Shown: piece by piece, positions 26,926-36,200 of the stretch
Numbering within the stretch: position 1 is the stretch's first letter
Layout: each line of letters opens with the position of its first letter
Assembly (NCBI GenBank): GCA_035374585.1
Contig: DAOSPF010000012.1
Span: 1 to 63,191, forward strand
Origin: JAKPQD01 sp029572965
GTDB taxonomy: Bacteria; Bacteroidota; Bacteroidia; Bacteroidales; DTGW01
Direction: 5' to 3'
Length of the DNA: 63,191 nt
The notes under the pieces: model-generated
Told to the model about the DNA's origin: nothing
The model's database searches: none
The model's input: the letters and a program-made list of their open reading frames with translations, nothing else
Translations under genes and position numbers: made by a program

Positions 26926-27378
26926 TTAATAAGGGGTTACCTTAATGTTAATTGCAGCAGAATGTAAAGTATCGCCGGCAAGTACCGAAATAACTTTCAC
27001 TTTTAACACACCTTCTTCACCTGCTTTAAGTTTTAGGGCAAGGGCGGCAGTATTAAGGGCTTTGTAGGTGACCAAAGCCGAATCGTTATATGATACTGAT
27101 GAAAGCAATTTTTGCGGTTTGACAAAGTTGCCTTCAGGAGTGTCGGCAAGAATGTTATATGCAGCAGAAGCACTAAAACCGTAATTTGGTTCTTTCCAAA
27201 CAAACTGTATGGTTTGTTTGTCATTCGCAGCAGTAAGGACATAGGCAGAATTTGGGGCCGGGGTAATAATGTCGGGTGTCCCGGGGTTGCTATTAAGCAC
27301 AACCCTGTCTTCATCTTTTTCACATGCCAGAGTGAATAAGGTTATTGCAAGCAAAGCGATATATTTAAAAGTCTTCAT
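26926..27378 (-). CDS. short SusE-like outer-membrane lipoprotein
   Basis: 150 residues from ATG 27378. A lipoprotein signal with lipobox LFTLAC places the lipidated Cys at residue 19 (followed by EKDEDR, fitting surface export). The remainder is a single SusE-type Ig-like domain: TPDIITPAPNSAYVLTAANDKQTIQFVWKEPNYG. SusE proteins usually have further C-terminal carbohydrate-binding domains and about 350 residues; here only the N-terminal domain exists, with a clean stop. It is the last gene of the operon, 27 bp after the SusD gene. Confidence 0.75.
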   Translation of the reverse strand: MKTFKYIALLAITLFTLACEKDEDRVVLNSNPGTPDIITPAPNSAYVLTAANDKQTIQFVWKEPNYGFSASAAYNILADTPEGNFVKPQKLLSSVSYNDSALVTYKALNTAALALKLKAGEEGVLKVKVISVLAGDTLHSAAINIKVTPY

Positions 27379-27405
27379 AATTTTAAAATTTAGTTTGTTC
27401 ATACA

Positions 27406-28956
27406 TTAATAGCCGGGATTTTGTTTGAGGTTTTGGTTTGAGTTTAGGTCACTGGCCGGAATGGGGTATAAATCTAAATGTTCATCAGTAGAAACCCCGG
27501 CAGCGACGTTACCTTTCCAGGGCCATACATACGTTGATTTTGAAAATTGGCCAAAGCGGATTAGGTCTGTACGGCGATGCCCTTCCCAATACAATTCGCG
27601 GCTACGTTCGTCTATGATAAATTGAAGGTCAATGGTGCTAACATTCCCGGATGTACCTTTATAAGCCCGTTCGCGAACTTTATTAACATACGTAATTGCA
27701 TCATCAATGGTAGCTCCAGAACCCCCGCGAAGGATAGCTTCAGCATACATCAGGTAAACATCAGCAAGACGGAATACAGGCCAGTCAGTATTGACAAAGT
27801 CGCCTCTATCTTTTGGCAGTTTACGGTCTTTGTTCATATTTCGGAATTTGGTAACGGCATAACCATTGGTAAAGTTGGCAATGTCAGTAATTTCAAGTGT
27901 TTGGCCATCGGTATGAAACAATGCCCTGGTATCAATAGTGCCGGTTACATCAGGGAATTTGCTTACAAAAGCGCTGGTAACGCGATTGCCACCCCATCCG
28001 CTGGCAATACCAAAGCTATCGGCTTTCATTGAGCCCCCTACCTGGGCATGAATAATATAATTCATGCCCCCATATCCGGTACTATGAAAAAAGTCATAGG
28101 TAAAAGCAAATATTATCTCGGGACTGGTATTATTGTCAGCCATAAAATTGTCTGAATAAGTAGGGGCCAAAGAATATCCTGCATCAATAACCTTTTTGCA
28201 ATAAGTGATACATTCGGTATTTCTTTCAGTGCCTGTATAAACTTTGGCATTGAGGTAAAGTTTTGCCAAAAGGGTCCATGCAGCAGCTTTGTCGGCCCTG
28301 CCATATTCGAAACGGGGTTCGCCCAAATCATTTTGGGCTTCGAGCAGTTCGGTTTCTATGTATTTGAACAAGTCGGCCCGGTTAACCTGTTTGGGATTAA
28401 AGAACCCAGGTTTGTCAGCCTCAGTAACAAAAGGTACATTCCCGAACAAATCAATGGCATGCCAATAGCTTAGAGCCCTGATAAACCTTGCTTCGGCTTT
28501 CATAAGGCCCATTCCCTGCACAGAGCTGTTGTCGTTGGCAGTCCTAATAAATTCGTTACATAACGAGATGGTGTAATACAACCGGGAAAACATGGTAGTA
28601 ATAAACTCGTTGTTGGGGGTCCAGGTTTGCCAATGAAAGTCTTTTATTGTGCCATCTGCCCAACAATTGACAGCTTCGTCAGTACTAAGTTCCTGGCAAT
28701 TCCAATAAAGCCTCAGATAATTGGAAAAACCTTCATCAAGGCCTGCAATATCAGGTTGTCCGGCAGGGCCTTGTTGGCCGCTAAGCGAAATACTGGTATA
28801 AAGTTTAGCCAAAGCTTGTTTGTAATCATCAGGCGTTTTGAAAACATTATTGGCTGTAGCAAGTTTTGAATCAATGGGGGTCACATCCAGATCCTTAGTA
28901 CATGAGGATATCAATATAAGGGATGCAACAATGGGGAAAACTATATTTTTTTTCAT
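27406..28956 (-). CDS. susD: SusD/RagB-family nutrient-binding outer-membrane lipoprotein
   Basis: 516 residues from ATG 28956 (MKKNIVFPIVASLILISSC; an earlier in-frame ATG at 28992 adds a non-signal leader). The lipobox LISSC gives Cys19. Helical TPR-like SusD features follow: ALAKLYTSISL, EARFIRALSYWHAIDLFGNVPFV and the C-terminal YLMYAEAILRG...INKVRERAY-type block with FIIDERSRELYWEGHRRTDLIRFG. It caps the SusC transporter and captures an oligosaccharide or other ligand at the cell surface. The stop is four bases from the SusE-like gene region; the gene immediately follows SusC. Confidence 0.93.
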   Translation of the reverse strand: MKKNIVFPIVASLILISSCTKDLDVTPIDSKLATANNVFKTPDDYKQALAKLYTSISLSGQQGPAGQPDIAGLDEGFSNYLRLYWNCQELSTDEAVNCWADGTIKDFHWQTWTPNNEFITTMFSRLYYTISLCNEFIRTANDNSSVQGMGLMKAEARFIRALSYWHAIDLFGNVPFVTEADKPGFFNPKQVNRADLFKYIETELLEAQNDLGEPRFEYGRADKAAAWTLLAKLYLNAKVYTGTERNTECITYCKKVIDAGYSLAPTYSDNFMADNNTSPEIIFAFTYDFFHSTGYGGMNYIIHAQVGGSMKADSFGIASGWGGNRVTSAFVSKFPDVTGTIDTRALFHTDGQTLEITDIANFTNGYAVTKFRNMNKDRKLPKDRGDFVNTDWPVFRLADVYLMYAEAILRGGSGATIDDAITYVNKVRERAYKGTSGNVSTIDLQFIIDERSRELYWEGHRRTDLIRFGQFSKSTYVWPWKGNVAAGVSTDEHLDLYPIPASDLNSNQNLKQNPGY

Positions 28957-28992
28957 AACAGGCATATTTAAAATTTTGTCAAAAAGCAGCAA

Positions 28993-31900
28993 TTAAAAAT
29001 TCAATGAAAGAGAGACTAAATAAGTCCTTGGCCTTGGGTAGATGTTTTTATCAATGCCGCTTTCTACTTCAGGGTCAAGGCCGGAGTATTTAGTTATGGT
29101 CAAGACATTTTGGACAGCAAAACCTAACCTGCCACTAAGTTTGTTGGTGATGATTTTATCAAAATTATACCCTACGCTGATATTGTCTAATTTGAAAAAT
29201 GAAGCATTTTCTACGTAGTAATCAGACCAATATTGAGGGCTTGCAAAATTAGTTTTTGACACGGCTTTAGGCAAGTTGTTGAAGTATCCTGATTGTAGAT
29301 ATAATTGTGCATAGTTGGCCTTTTCGGACAAAACATTGTTGTAAACATAGTTTCCAAGGTTGATACGGCTCGAAATAGAGAAATCTACCTTTTTGATGTT
29401 TCCTCTTGTTGAAATACCCATAGTTACGTCGGGTGCCGGTTTTTTGTAATAATACTTGTTGAGGTTATTTCCACTTACATTGCCTTTTTTGCCACTACGG
29501 TCAACATAAAGCCCTTCAACAGGCCTTCCCTGGCTGTCATATACTTGTTGGTAAACAAAGAATGAATTGGTAGGTTGCCCAACCGCACGAATTTGGATTT
29601 TGTTTCCTACTCCGCCTGAAATATCGCCATAATCCATACCCCTAAAAGTAGGGTCTTCAATATTTCTGAGCTTTGTTATTTCGTTTTCGTTGTAAGCTAT
29701 GTTATAGCCAATTTCCCAAAAATAATCTTTTTGCGATACGATTACTCCATTGAGGCTAAATTCTATCCCTTTGTTTTCCAGGTTACCAATGTTTGTAGTT
29801 AAATAATTAGAAAAGTTTGTCCCGGCAGCTATTGGGATATTACTAATCAAGTCATTAGTTTTTCTGTAATACACTTCTAAAGCACCGTTTAGCCTGTTTT
29901 TGAAGAAACCATAATCAAGGGCTATGTTAGTAGTACTTGTTTCTTCCCATTTTATACGGGCATCGTAAGGATTGGGCCTCGATGTGTTAATAAATGTGTT
30001 GCCAAACTGAGTTTGTGCAGTAGAAGAACTGCTTTGGTATGTGGCCAAATATGGGTAATAGGTATATGATTTTTCCGGGTCCCCAATATTTTCCTGACCT
30101 GTAATCCCATAACCTAAACGAAGTTTAAGGGTACTTAACCACGAAACGTCTTTTAAAAAGGCCTCATCGTTAATTTTCCACCCCAAAGCAACAGAAGGGA
30201 AGAGCCCCCAACGGCTATCTTTGCCAAATTTTGACGAGCCATCATTACGCAGGGTAAAAGTTATTAAATACCTGTCTAATAATGTATAATTGATACGGCC
30301 AAAGAATGAAACCAGGTAGTTTTCACTTTTATATCCGGTAGTGTCAATTTTTATAGGGGCTACCAGGTTTTGTTTTATATCTTCTTTTTCTCTGTAAAAA
30401 TATTGCCAGGAATAGCCGGCAGTGATGTCAATTTTACTGTTGATAGCCGATAAATCTTTTACATAATTCAGGTAAAAATCTAAAAGCTGGTTTTTTAAAG
30501 TTTGGGTATAAGTTTGTTTTCTTCCAATTCCATCACGGAAAGTAAAGGCAGCAATGGTATCGCAGTTGTTGTGCCCTTTACTTGAGCTCAAATCATAGCC
30601 AACATTGAGGTTAGCCCTTAGCTCGGGCAAAAAGTGAAATTTATAATCAAATTGGGCATTCCCAATACTTCTTTTAACAGTAGCTTTGTTATCAGTTTGC
30701 TCAATCATGGCTACAGGGTTTTTTGTAGCTATGGCATTAGGGTCTCCATTAACATTGATGCTCCCGTCAGGGTTTACTTCCGAAATATTGACAAAGGTAG
30801 TATATCCCCCAAACCTGGTATTGCCATTCATGACAGGTTGCGTAGGGTCAAATGCTACAGCAGCACCAATAGCATCGTCCACACTAAAGTTATTGTCAGT
30901 GTACATGCCTTTTACATTAAGGTTAACTTTTAGATGGTCATCGAAAAATTTAGGGTCAATAGCCAATGCCAGGGTTTTCCTGTCCATATTTTTTTTCTTC
31001 AAAATACCATCCTGGTCTGTATAACCTAATGAAACACGGAAAGGCATTTTTTTAATTCCGCCGGATATACTCAGGTTGTGGTCTTGGTTGAAAGCATTTT
31101 GATATATCTCCTTTTGCCAGTTAGTATTGGCAGTGCCTAAACGTTGAAGTGAAGCTGCTGTTACGCCAGAGCCTTTTATAGTGGACCTTTCTAAGGCCAA
31201 TTGACGCAATTCATCCCCTGTCATCACGTCATAATAGTCAATGACCGTACTAACAGAGGTAGTATTGTTGTAACTGACTATAATATTCCCTTCTTTGCCT
31301 TTTTTAGTAGTGATAATAATTACCCCGTTAGAAGCTCTTGAACCATAAATGGCTGTAGCAGAAGCATCTTTTAATACAGAAAAAGACTCAATATCACTGG
31401 GGTTAATGGTAGAAAGGCTGTTAGGCTGTCCTGAAACCGGGGTGTTATCAATAGGGACACCATCAATAACAATAAGCGGGTCATTACTGGCGGTTAATGA
31501 AGAACCGCCCCTGACACGGATAGTAGCCCCACCTCCTGGTGAACCATCATTGGTAGTGATTACAACTCCGGCAGTTTTGCCGATAATAAGGTCCTGAGGA
31601 GTAGTAACTGCTCCTTTATTGAACTCTTTAGTGCTAACAACAGCTACAGAGCCCGTTGCATCAGACTTTTTTACGGTACCATAACCTATAACCACGATTT
31701 CATCAAGCTTGGTTACAGACTCTTTTAGCGAAATATCAAGAGTAGTGCTTGTTTGTGCAACAACCTCCTGGTTTTCGTACCCAATGAATGAAAAAACAAT
31801 AACATCATTTGGATTAGCGTTGATAGAATAAACCCCATCAAAAGAAGAAAGTGTACCCTTTGTTGTCCCCTTGATTGAGATATTTACGCCCGGGATAGGG

Positions 31901-32004
31901 CTACCGTCTTTAGCATCGGTAACAGTCCCTTTAATGGTCAATTGCTGGGCAAAGCTTGTAAGCCCAATAATTGTTGCCATAATCGAAAGTAAGATTTTTT
32001 TCAT
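28993..32004 (-). CDS. susC: SusC/RagA-family TonB-linked outer-membrane transporter
   Basis: 1003 residues. Signal peptide 1-19 (ending SFAQQ), then a carboxypeptidase-regulatory-like domain (GTVTDAKDGSPIPGVNISIKG), then the plug (SVAVVSTKEFNKGAVTTPQD, RVRGGSSLTASNDPLIVIDG) and a barrel ending in TYLVSLSLNF. With SusD it forms the outer-membrane import complex driven by TonB. Homologues import glycans, but also peptides and other nutrients; no glycoside hydrolase, peptidase or sulfatase lies in this operon to name the substrate. Confidence 0.95.
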   Translation of the reverse strand: MKKILLSIMATIIGLTSFAQQLTIKGTVTDAKDGSPIPGVNISIKGTTKGTLSSFDGVYSINANPNDVIVFSFIGYENQEVVAQTSTTLDISLKESVTKLDEIVVIGYGTVKKSDATGSVAVVSTKEFNKGAVTTPQDLIIGKTAGVVITTNDGSPGGGATIRVRGGSSLTASNDPLIVIDGVPIDNTPVSGQPNSLSTINPSDIESFSVLKDASATAIYGSRASNGVIIITTKKGKEGNIIVSYNNTTSVSTVIDYYDVMTGDELRQLALERSTIKGSGVTAASLQRLGTANTNWQKEIYQNAFNQDHNLSISGGIKKMPFRVSLGYTDQDGILKKKNMDRKTLALAIDPKFFDDHLKVNLNVKGMYTDNNFSVDDAIGAAVAFDPTQPVMNGNTRFGGYTTFVNISEVNPDGSINVNGDPNAIATKNPVAMIEQTDNKATVKRSIGNAQFDYKFHFLPELRANLNVGYDLSSSKGHNNCDTIAAFTFRDGIGRKQTYTQTLKNQLLDFYLNYVKDLSAINSKIDITAGYSWQYFYREKEDIKQNLVAPIKIDTTGYKSENYLVSFFGRINYTLLDRYLITFTLRNDGSSKFGKDSRWGLFPSVALGWKINDEAFLKDVSWLSTLKLRLGYGITGQENIGDPEKSYTYYPYLATYQSSSSTAQTQFGNTFINTSRPNPYDARIKWEETSTTNIALDYGFFKNRLNGALEVYYRKTNDLISNIPIAAGTNFSNYLTTNIGNLENKGIEFSLNGVIVSQKDYFWEIGYNIAYNENEITKLRNIEDPTFRGMDYGDISGGVGNKIQIRAVGQPTNSFFVYQQVYDSQGRPVEGLYVDRSGKKGNVSGNNLNKYYYKKPAPDVTMGISTRGNIKKVDFSISSRINLGNYVYNNVLSEKANYAQLYLQSGYFNNLPKAVSKTNFASPQYWSDYYVENASFFKLDNISVGYNFDKIITNKLSGRLGFAVQNVLTITKYSGLDPEVESGIDKNIYPRPRTYLVSLSLNF

Positions 32005-32038
32005 ATGACTACTTTTTTTGTGTTTAGTTCGTTTACTG

Positions 32039-32046
32039 CAAAAGTA
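32039..32046 (-). promoter_or_regulatory. putative -7 element of the SusC operon
   Basis: TACTTTTG on the minus strand, 35 bp upstream of the susC ATG. A convincing -33 element is not present, which would fit an activated promoter. Confidence 0.45.
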
Positions 32047-32174
32047 AAATATGAGTTAAGCGTTAAAAAGATTTAAGTTAATAAAATTTTACGAAAAATT
32101 AAAAAACAAGGCATTTTAAGCTTGAAAAGGCAAGTTGCAAACGTTTGCGGGAAAATTGCAGGAGAGAACAAAAG

Positions 32175-32216
32175 AAAAAAAGGCATAAGTGCTTTAAACT
32201 TATGCCTTTTTCTTTT
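32175..32216. terminator. hairpin terminator below the Cys-rich small gene
   Basis: AGGCATAAG (32181-32189) pairs with CTTATGCCT (32199-32207), extended by A-run/T-run on both sides. It lies 22 bp beyond the stop of the minus-strand gene at 32238 and works in either orientation. Confidence 0.8.
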
Positions 32217-32237
32217 TCTTCAGTTATTGCAAGCGAA

Positions 32238-32486
32238 TCAGTTGTTTTGCCAGTGTGCTATGGCTTTATAATTATCATTCAATGTAGCTTTACATTTTAA
32301 ATGGCTTATAACAAGCTCTCTCTTGTCGTGGTCAGATAAAGACCTGAACCATGCAGCTTTATCCGGTGTTGACTTTTTTTGTACCCACTGAAAAAAGCAG
32401 TTACATCCATGTTTGCCACGCTGACAATAAAACATGGAATTGAGGATGAGTTCGTCAAAATATATGGTTGAGTTTACAATTTTCAT
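32238..32486 (-). CDS. small Cys-rich protein of unknown function
   Basis: 82 residues, no signal peptide. The centre carries FYCQRGKHGCNCFFQW, a Cys-x6-Cys-x-Cys cluster, and a later single Cys in SHLKCKATL. Charged helices surround it. The cluster could bind metal or act as a redox site. It is divergent from the Rrf2-type regulator across 168 bp and a natural candidate for its target. A -7 box TAATTTTG is at 32508-32515. No family recognised. Confidence 0.6.
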   Translation of the reverse strand: MKIVNSTIYFDELILNSMFYCQRGKHGCNCFFQWVQKKSTPDKAAWFRSLSDHDKRELVISHLKCKATLNDNYKAIAHWQNN

Positions 32487-32507
32487 AAGTTTATCAAGTT
32501 TTGTTAT

Positions 32508-32515
32508 ATCAAAAT
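32508..32515 (-). promoter_or_regulatory. putative -7 element for the Cys-rich small gene
   Basis: TAATTTTG, 22 bp upstream of the ATG at 32486. Two ATCAAAA direct copies and a facing TTTTG (32496-32528) surround it and could form a regulator site. No -33 box at standard spacing. Confidence 0.4.
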
Positions 32516-32628
32516 TAATACATCAAAACAGCTAAGTAAAGAGCTATTATACTCAATTTTAGATAGAATAAACCGAAAAGTGCGATGGTAGAAATACGAT
32601 GAAATGTTTTTCATTGCTAAAAAAAGTA

Positions 32629-32648
32629 TATTTTTGGTATTTAAATAC
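32629..32648 (+). promoter_or_regulatory. putative rrf2 promoter -7 element and adjoining 12-bp palindrome
   Basis: TATTTTTG (32629-32636) matches TAnnTTTG; the perfect palindrome GTATTTAAATAC (32637-32648) follows at once, seven bases before the ATG. This is a likely autoregulatory operator. Confidence 0.45.
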
Positions 32649-32654
32649 TTATTT

Positions 32655-33056
32655 ATGGCAAAGATTGTAAACCTGTCAGAAGCATCGTCAATAGCATTAC
32701 ACGCAATGATATTAATTGGAAGGGCCAAAGGAGGCTCAATTAATGTTGATCAAATTGCAGAAGTAATCAACTCGTCAAGGCACCATGTGGCAAAGGTAAT
32801 GCAAAGGCTTGTAAAGGAAGGCTTTGTCAATTCATATCGTGGCCCTCATGGCGGTTTTTTTCTGGTTCGAAAACCAGAGCAAATAAATTTGCTTGAAATA
32901 TATGAAGCTATTGAAGGAAAGGTAAGCCCAAGTGCATGCCCTATGGATAAACCAGTATGCAACTTTGGCATGTGTTTTATGGATAACATTGCCCGCGAAC
33001 TTACTGTACAGTTTACCGATTACCTTAAAAGCCAAACTTTAGCTAAATATTTGTAA
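32655..33056 (+). CDS. Rrf2-family transcriptional regulator with three-Cys cluster motif
   Basis: 133 residues from ATG 32655 (MAKIVNLSEASSIALHAMIL); the upstream extension to 32604 is not family-like. A winged helix (residues 5-75) with SSRHHVAKVMQRLVKEGFVNSYRGPHGGFFL is the Rrf2 signature. Cys-x6-Cys-x4-Cys follows in ACPMDKPVCNFGMC, at the place where IscR/NsrR/RsrR bind an Fe-S cluster. It therefore may sense iron, oxygen, NO or redox state. It faces the Cys-rich small gene and precedes the PAS hybrid kinase on the same strand by 207 bp. Confidence 0.88.
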   Translation: MAKIVNLSEASSIALHAMILIGRAKGGSINVDQIAEVINSSRHHVAKVMQRLVKEGFVNSYRGPHGGFFLVRKPEQINLLEIYEAIEGKVSPSACPMDKPVCNFGMCFMDNIARELTVQFTDYLKSQTLAKYL

Positions 33057-33262
33057 GCTTATCAACTAATAAGCGCAGGTTTTAAAAGGGCCTACACTTT
33101 GCATTGATGAATATTCTTGTTTTTTGTAAAGTAAAAAATAAGGCTTTCATTTTTTTCATAACTCAGTTTTTTTTACTAACTTCAATTAAAAATGAGCTTC
33201 TAAGAATTTTTTTAAGTGGTTATTATCAAGTTTACTTCTCTATACCAATAATAATATTTATT

Positions 33263-36200
33263 ATGAGGACCAATGCCACTAAAAATTTTGTTGACCAGAC
33301 AATAGATGCATTGTCAAACAATAGTGACACGCTACCCGAAAAAGAAAAAGATGTTTATACTTTACTTGAAAATGTATCTGTTGCAAAAGATATATTAGAA
33401 AGTGAACTGAACAAAAAAGAAAACGAAATAAAGCCCAATAAGGGGAAAAATTGTATCCAGTCTTTTGTAAATACATTGTGCGGATATATAGGGGCATACC
33501 AGGTATTTATCGGGCGCATGTCTGAGAGTATAGAAGGCATTGTTGAAATTATTTTGAGCAATGACATTGAAAATGCTGATAAGATTAAACATGTAAAAAT
33601 TGAAGGGACTCCATTTAGTAAATGCAAAGAAATAGATATGCTGGTGTGTACAGAAGCACCGTTAAAATCTTTTCCGGGCCTTACAAAAATTACCAGTATT
33701 GAACCCAAAAGCCTGATACAATATGTTCACAAAAAGTCAGGGGCTGTTTGTCTTGCCCTCTTCAATAGTTATGCAATGGACGTATCCAAGACTGAAGAAG
33801 TTCTGGAGTCCTTTATCCCTGAAATGGTTAATTTTGTAAACGAAAATGAAAATATCAACAATATAGAACAAAGCCTTGCCAGGTATAAGCATATTGTAGA
33901 AACACTTTCAGAATATATTGTAATAAATAAAATTGAAAATGGCAAGGTCATAAACATCTCGCATAGTGATATTTGTCAAAAGGTTACAGGGTATTCTATG
34001 GAAGATTATAAGAATGACCCTGATTTGTGGCTCAAAATGGTGTACGAAGCCGACAAAAGGTACGTCACAGAGCAGCTAAACAAAATTATATTTGGGATAG
34101 AGGTAAAAGCTTTTGAACACAGGATATACCACAAAAACGGCACAGTAAGGTGGATTCGCAATACACCGGTACTTTTTTACAATGCCATGCACCAACCAGT
34201 TGAATATGTTGCCATTATCAATGATATTTCAGAGCTCAAGCAAGTAGAACTGAAGATGATAGAAAGTGAAAAGCACTATAAAATGCTTTTCAATGAGATG
34301 AACAGTGGTTTTGGGCTTCACGAAATGATATATGATGAAAATGGCAATCCGGCAGATTATCGGTTTATAGAGGTAAACCTTGCTTATGAAAGGCTTACTG
34401 GTTTAAAAAGAGAGGCTATTATTGGCAAAAGGCTTTTGGAAATTCTTCCCGGAATTGACAAAGAATGGATTATGCGCTATGGGCAAGTTGTCAAAACGGG
34501 TATCCCTGAAACATTTGTCAAATATGAGCCATTGTTTGACAGGCATTATGAAGTGGTGGCATATTCGCCCGATAAAGATTTGTTTGCAGTAGTATTTAAT
34601 GATGTCAGCGATAGGGTAAAAGCCCGCGAACAGTTAGAAGAGCGAGAAAACCGCTATCGCAGCATTGTGGAGTTGTCGCCTGATGCCATTGTAATTTTTG
34701 CCAACGAAGAAATTGTATATGCCAACAACAAAGCTGCCAATCTATTTGGCTTTTGTTCAGCTCAGCAAATGCAAGGCAGAAATGTGAAAGAATTTTTCAG
34801 AAATGCCTATATTGATGAGGTCAAATTAAATGTAGTCAAAGAATTTGAAGAAAAACTGCCCGGACGGTTAGTTGAAGAGCAAATTAAAAAGCAAGACGGG
34901 ACTTTAGTTGAAGTAGAAATTTCGGCTGCCCCTGTTTTTTTGGGGAAAAAAACCATACAACTAATAATCAGGGACATCAGCCAGCGTAAACGAACCGAAG
35001 CTGCCCTTATACGCAGTGAAGAAAGGTTTTTGATGGCTATGGATGCTGTAAATGACGGTGTTTTTGAGTGGGACCTCAAAGCAAATGAGGTATATTACAG
35101 TCCGCGAAATTATAACATGCTCGGATATGAAGTGAACGAATTCGAGCCAAAACATGCTGTATGGGAGAGCATGATACATGAAGAAGATAAAGCCAATAAC
35201 CTTGCAGAGTTTCAGCGCCATTTGCGGGGCGAAAGTGAGATGTATGAGCTCGAATACAGGGTTAGGACAAAATCGGGCCAGTACAAATGGATTTCTGAAA
35301 GGGGCAAAATTTTAGAAAGGGACAAAACGGGCAACCCTATACGTATTATTGGAATCCATAGTGATATTGATGCCCGCAAGGCGATGGAAGAAAACCTCAG
35401 GAACGAGGCAGAGTTTATCAACAACCTGATGAACATTGCCCCGGTGGGCATTTTTATAGTGACAGTTGACGGCAAAATACCATTTGCCAATGACCTGGCA
35501 ATACAAATGATAAGGTTGAAGCCTGGCCAGGACGGATACTATAATGTTCCACAATACAAGGTTTACGACAGCGATGGCAAAGAAGTTAATTTTCAGGATT
35601 TGCCAATTTATAACGCTTTCAAAAGTATGACCTCTGCATTACATCAAAGGTTTTGGTACGAGTCTGAAGGGAAGAAGATTTTTGTAGAAACCAATATGCG
35701 GCCTTCTGTTTCGCTGTACCAAAAAAAAGAGGGGTTCATTATAGTTGTGTCTGATATTACCAACCAGATAGATGCCGAGAATAAATTGCGACAGGCCAAA
35801 GAAAAGGCCGAAGAGAGCGACAGGCTAAAGTCGGCCTTTTTGGCCAACATGAGCCACGAAATACGTACCCCGATGAATGGAATCATTGGTTTTTCCACCT
35901 TATTGGCAAAGCCAGATTTGACGCAGGACAAACGCGATAATTACTTGAATATAGTCCAAAACAGTGCCAATCAGCTCCTTTCTATTATCAACGACATACT
36001 GGATATATCAAAAATTGAAGCTGGGCAGATGCAGATTGACCATTCGCACCTCAAGCTCAATGATTTGCTTGACAGTCTTCACCTTCAGTTTATAAAAGAA
36101 AAAAAAGACAAAGGGAAAGAACACGTGGGTTTGTTTTTAAAGAAAGGGCTTTTGGATGAGGCTTCGCATATTATCAGCGACAAAATACGTATTGGACAAA

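Noticed and set aside
28993..32004. Plus-strand frames inside the susC gene (for example near 30634-31024)
   Set aside because: Antisense shadows; the minus frame has complete SusC signatures.
33104..33262. N-terminal extension of the GAF/PAS hybrid kinase from ATG 33104
   Set aside because: The 53 extra residues are AT-rich, irregularly hydrophobic and absent from the family; ATG 33263 is the better start.
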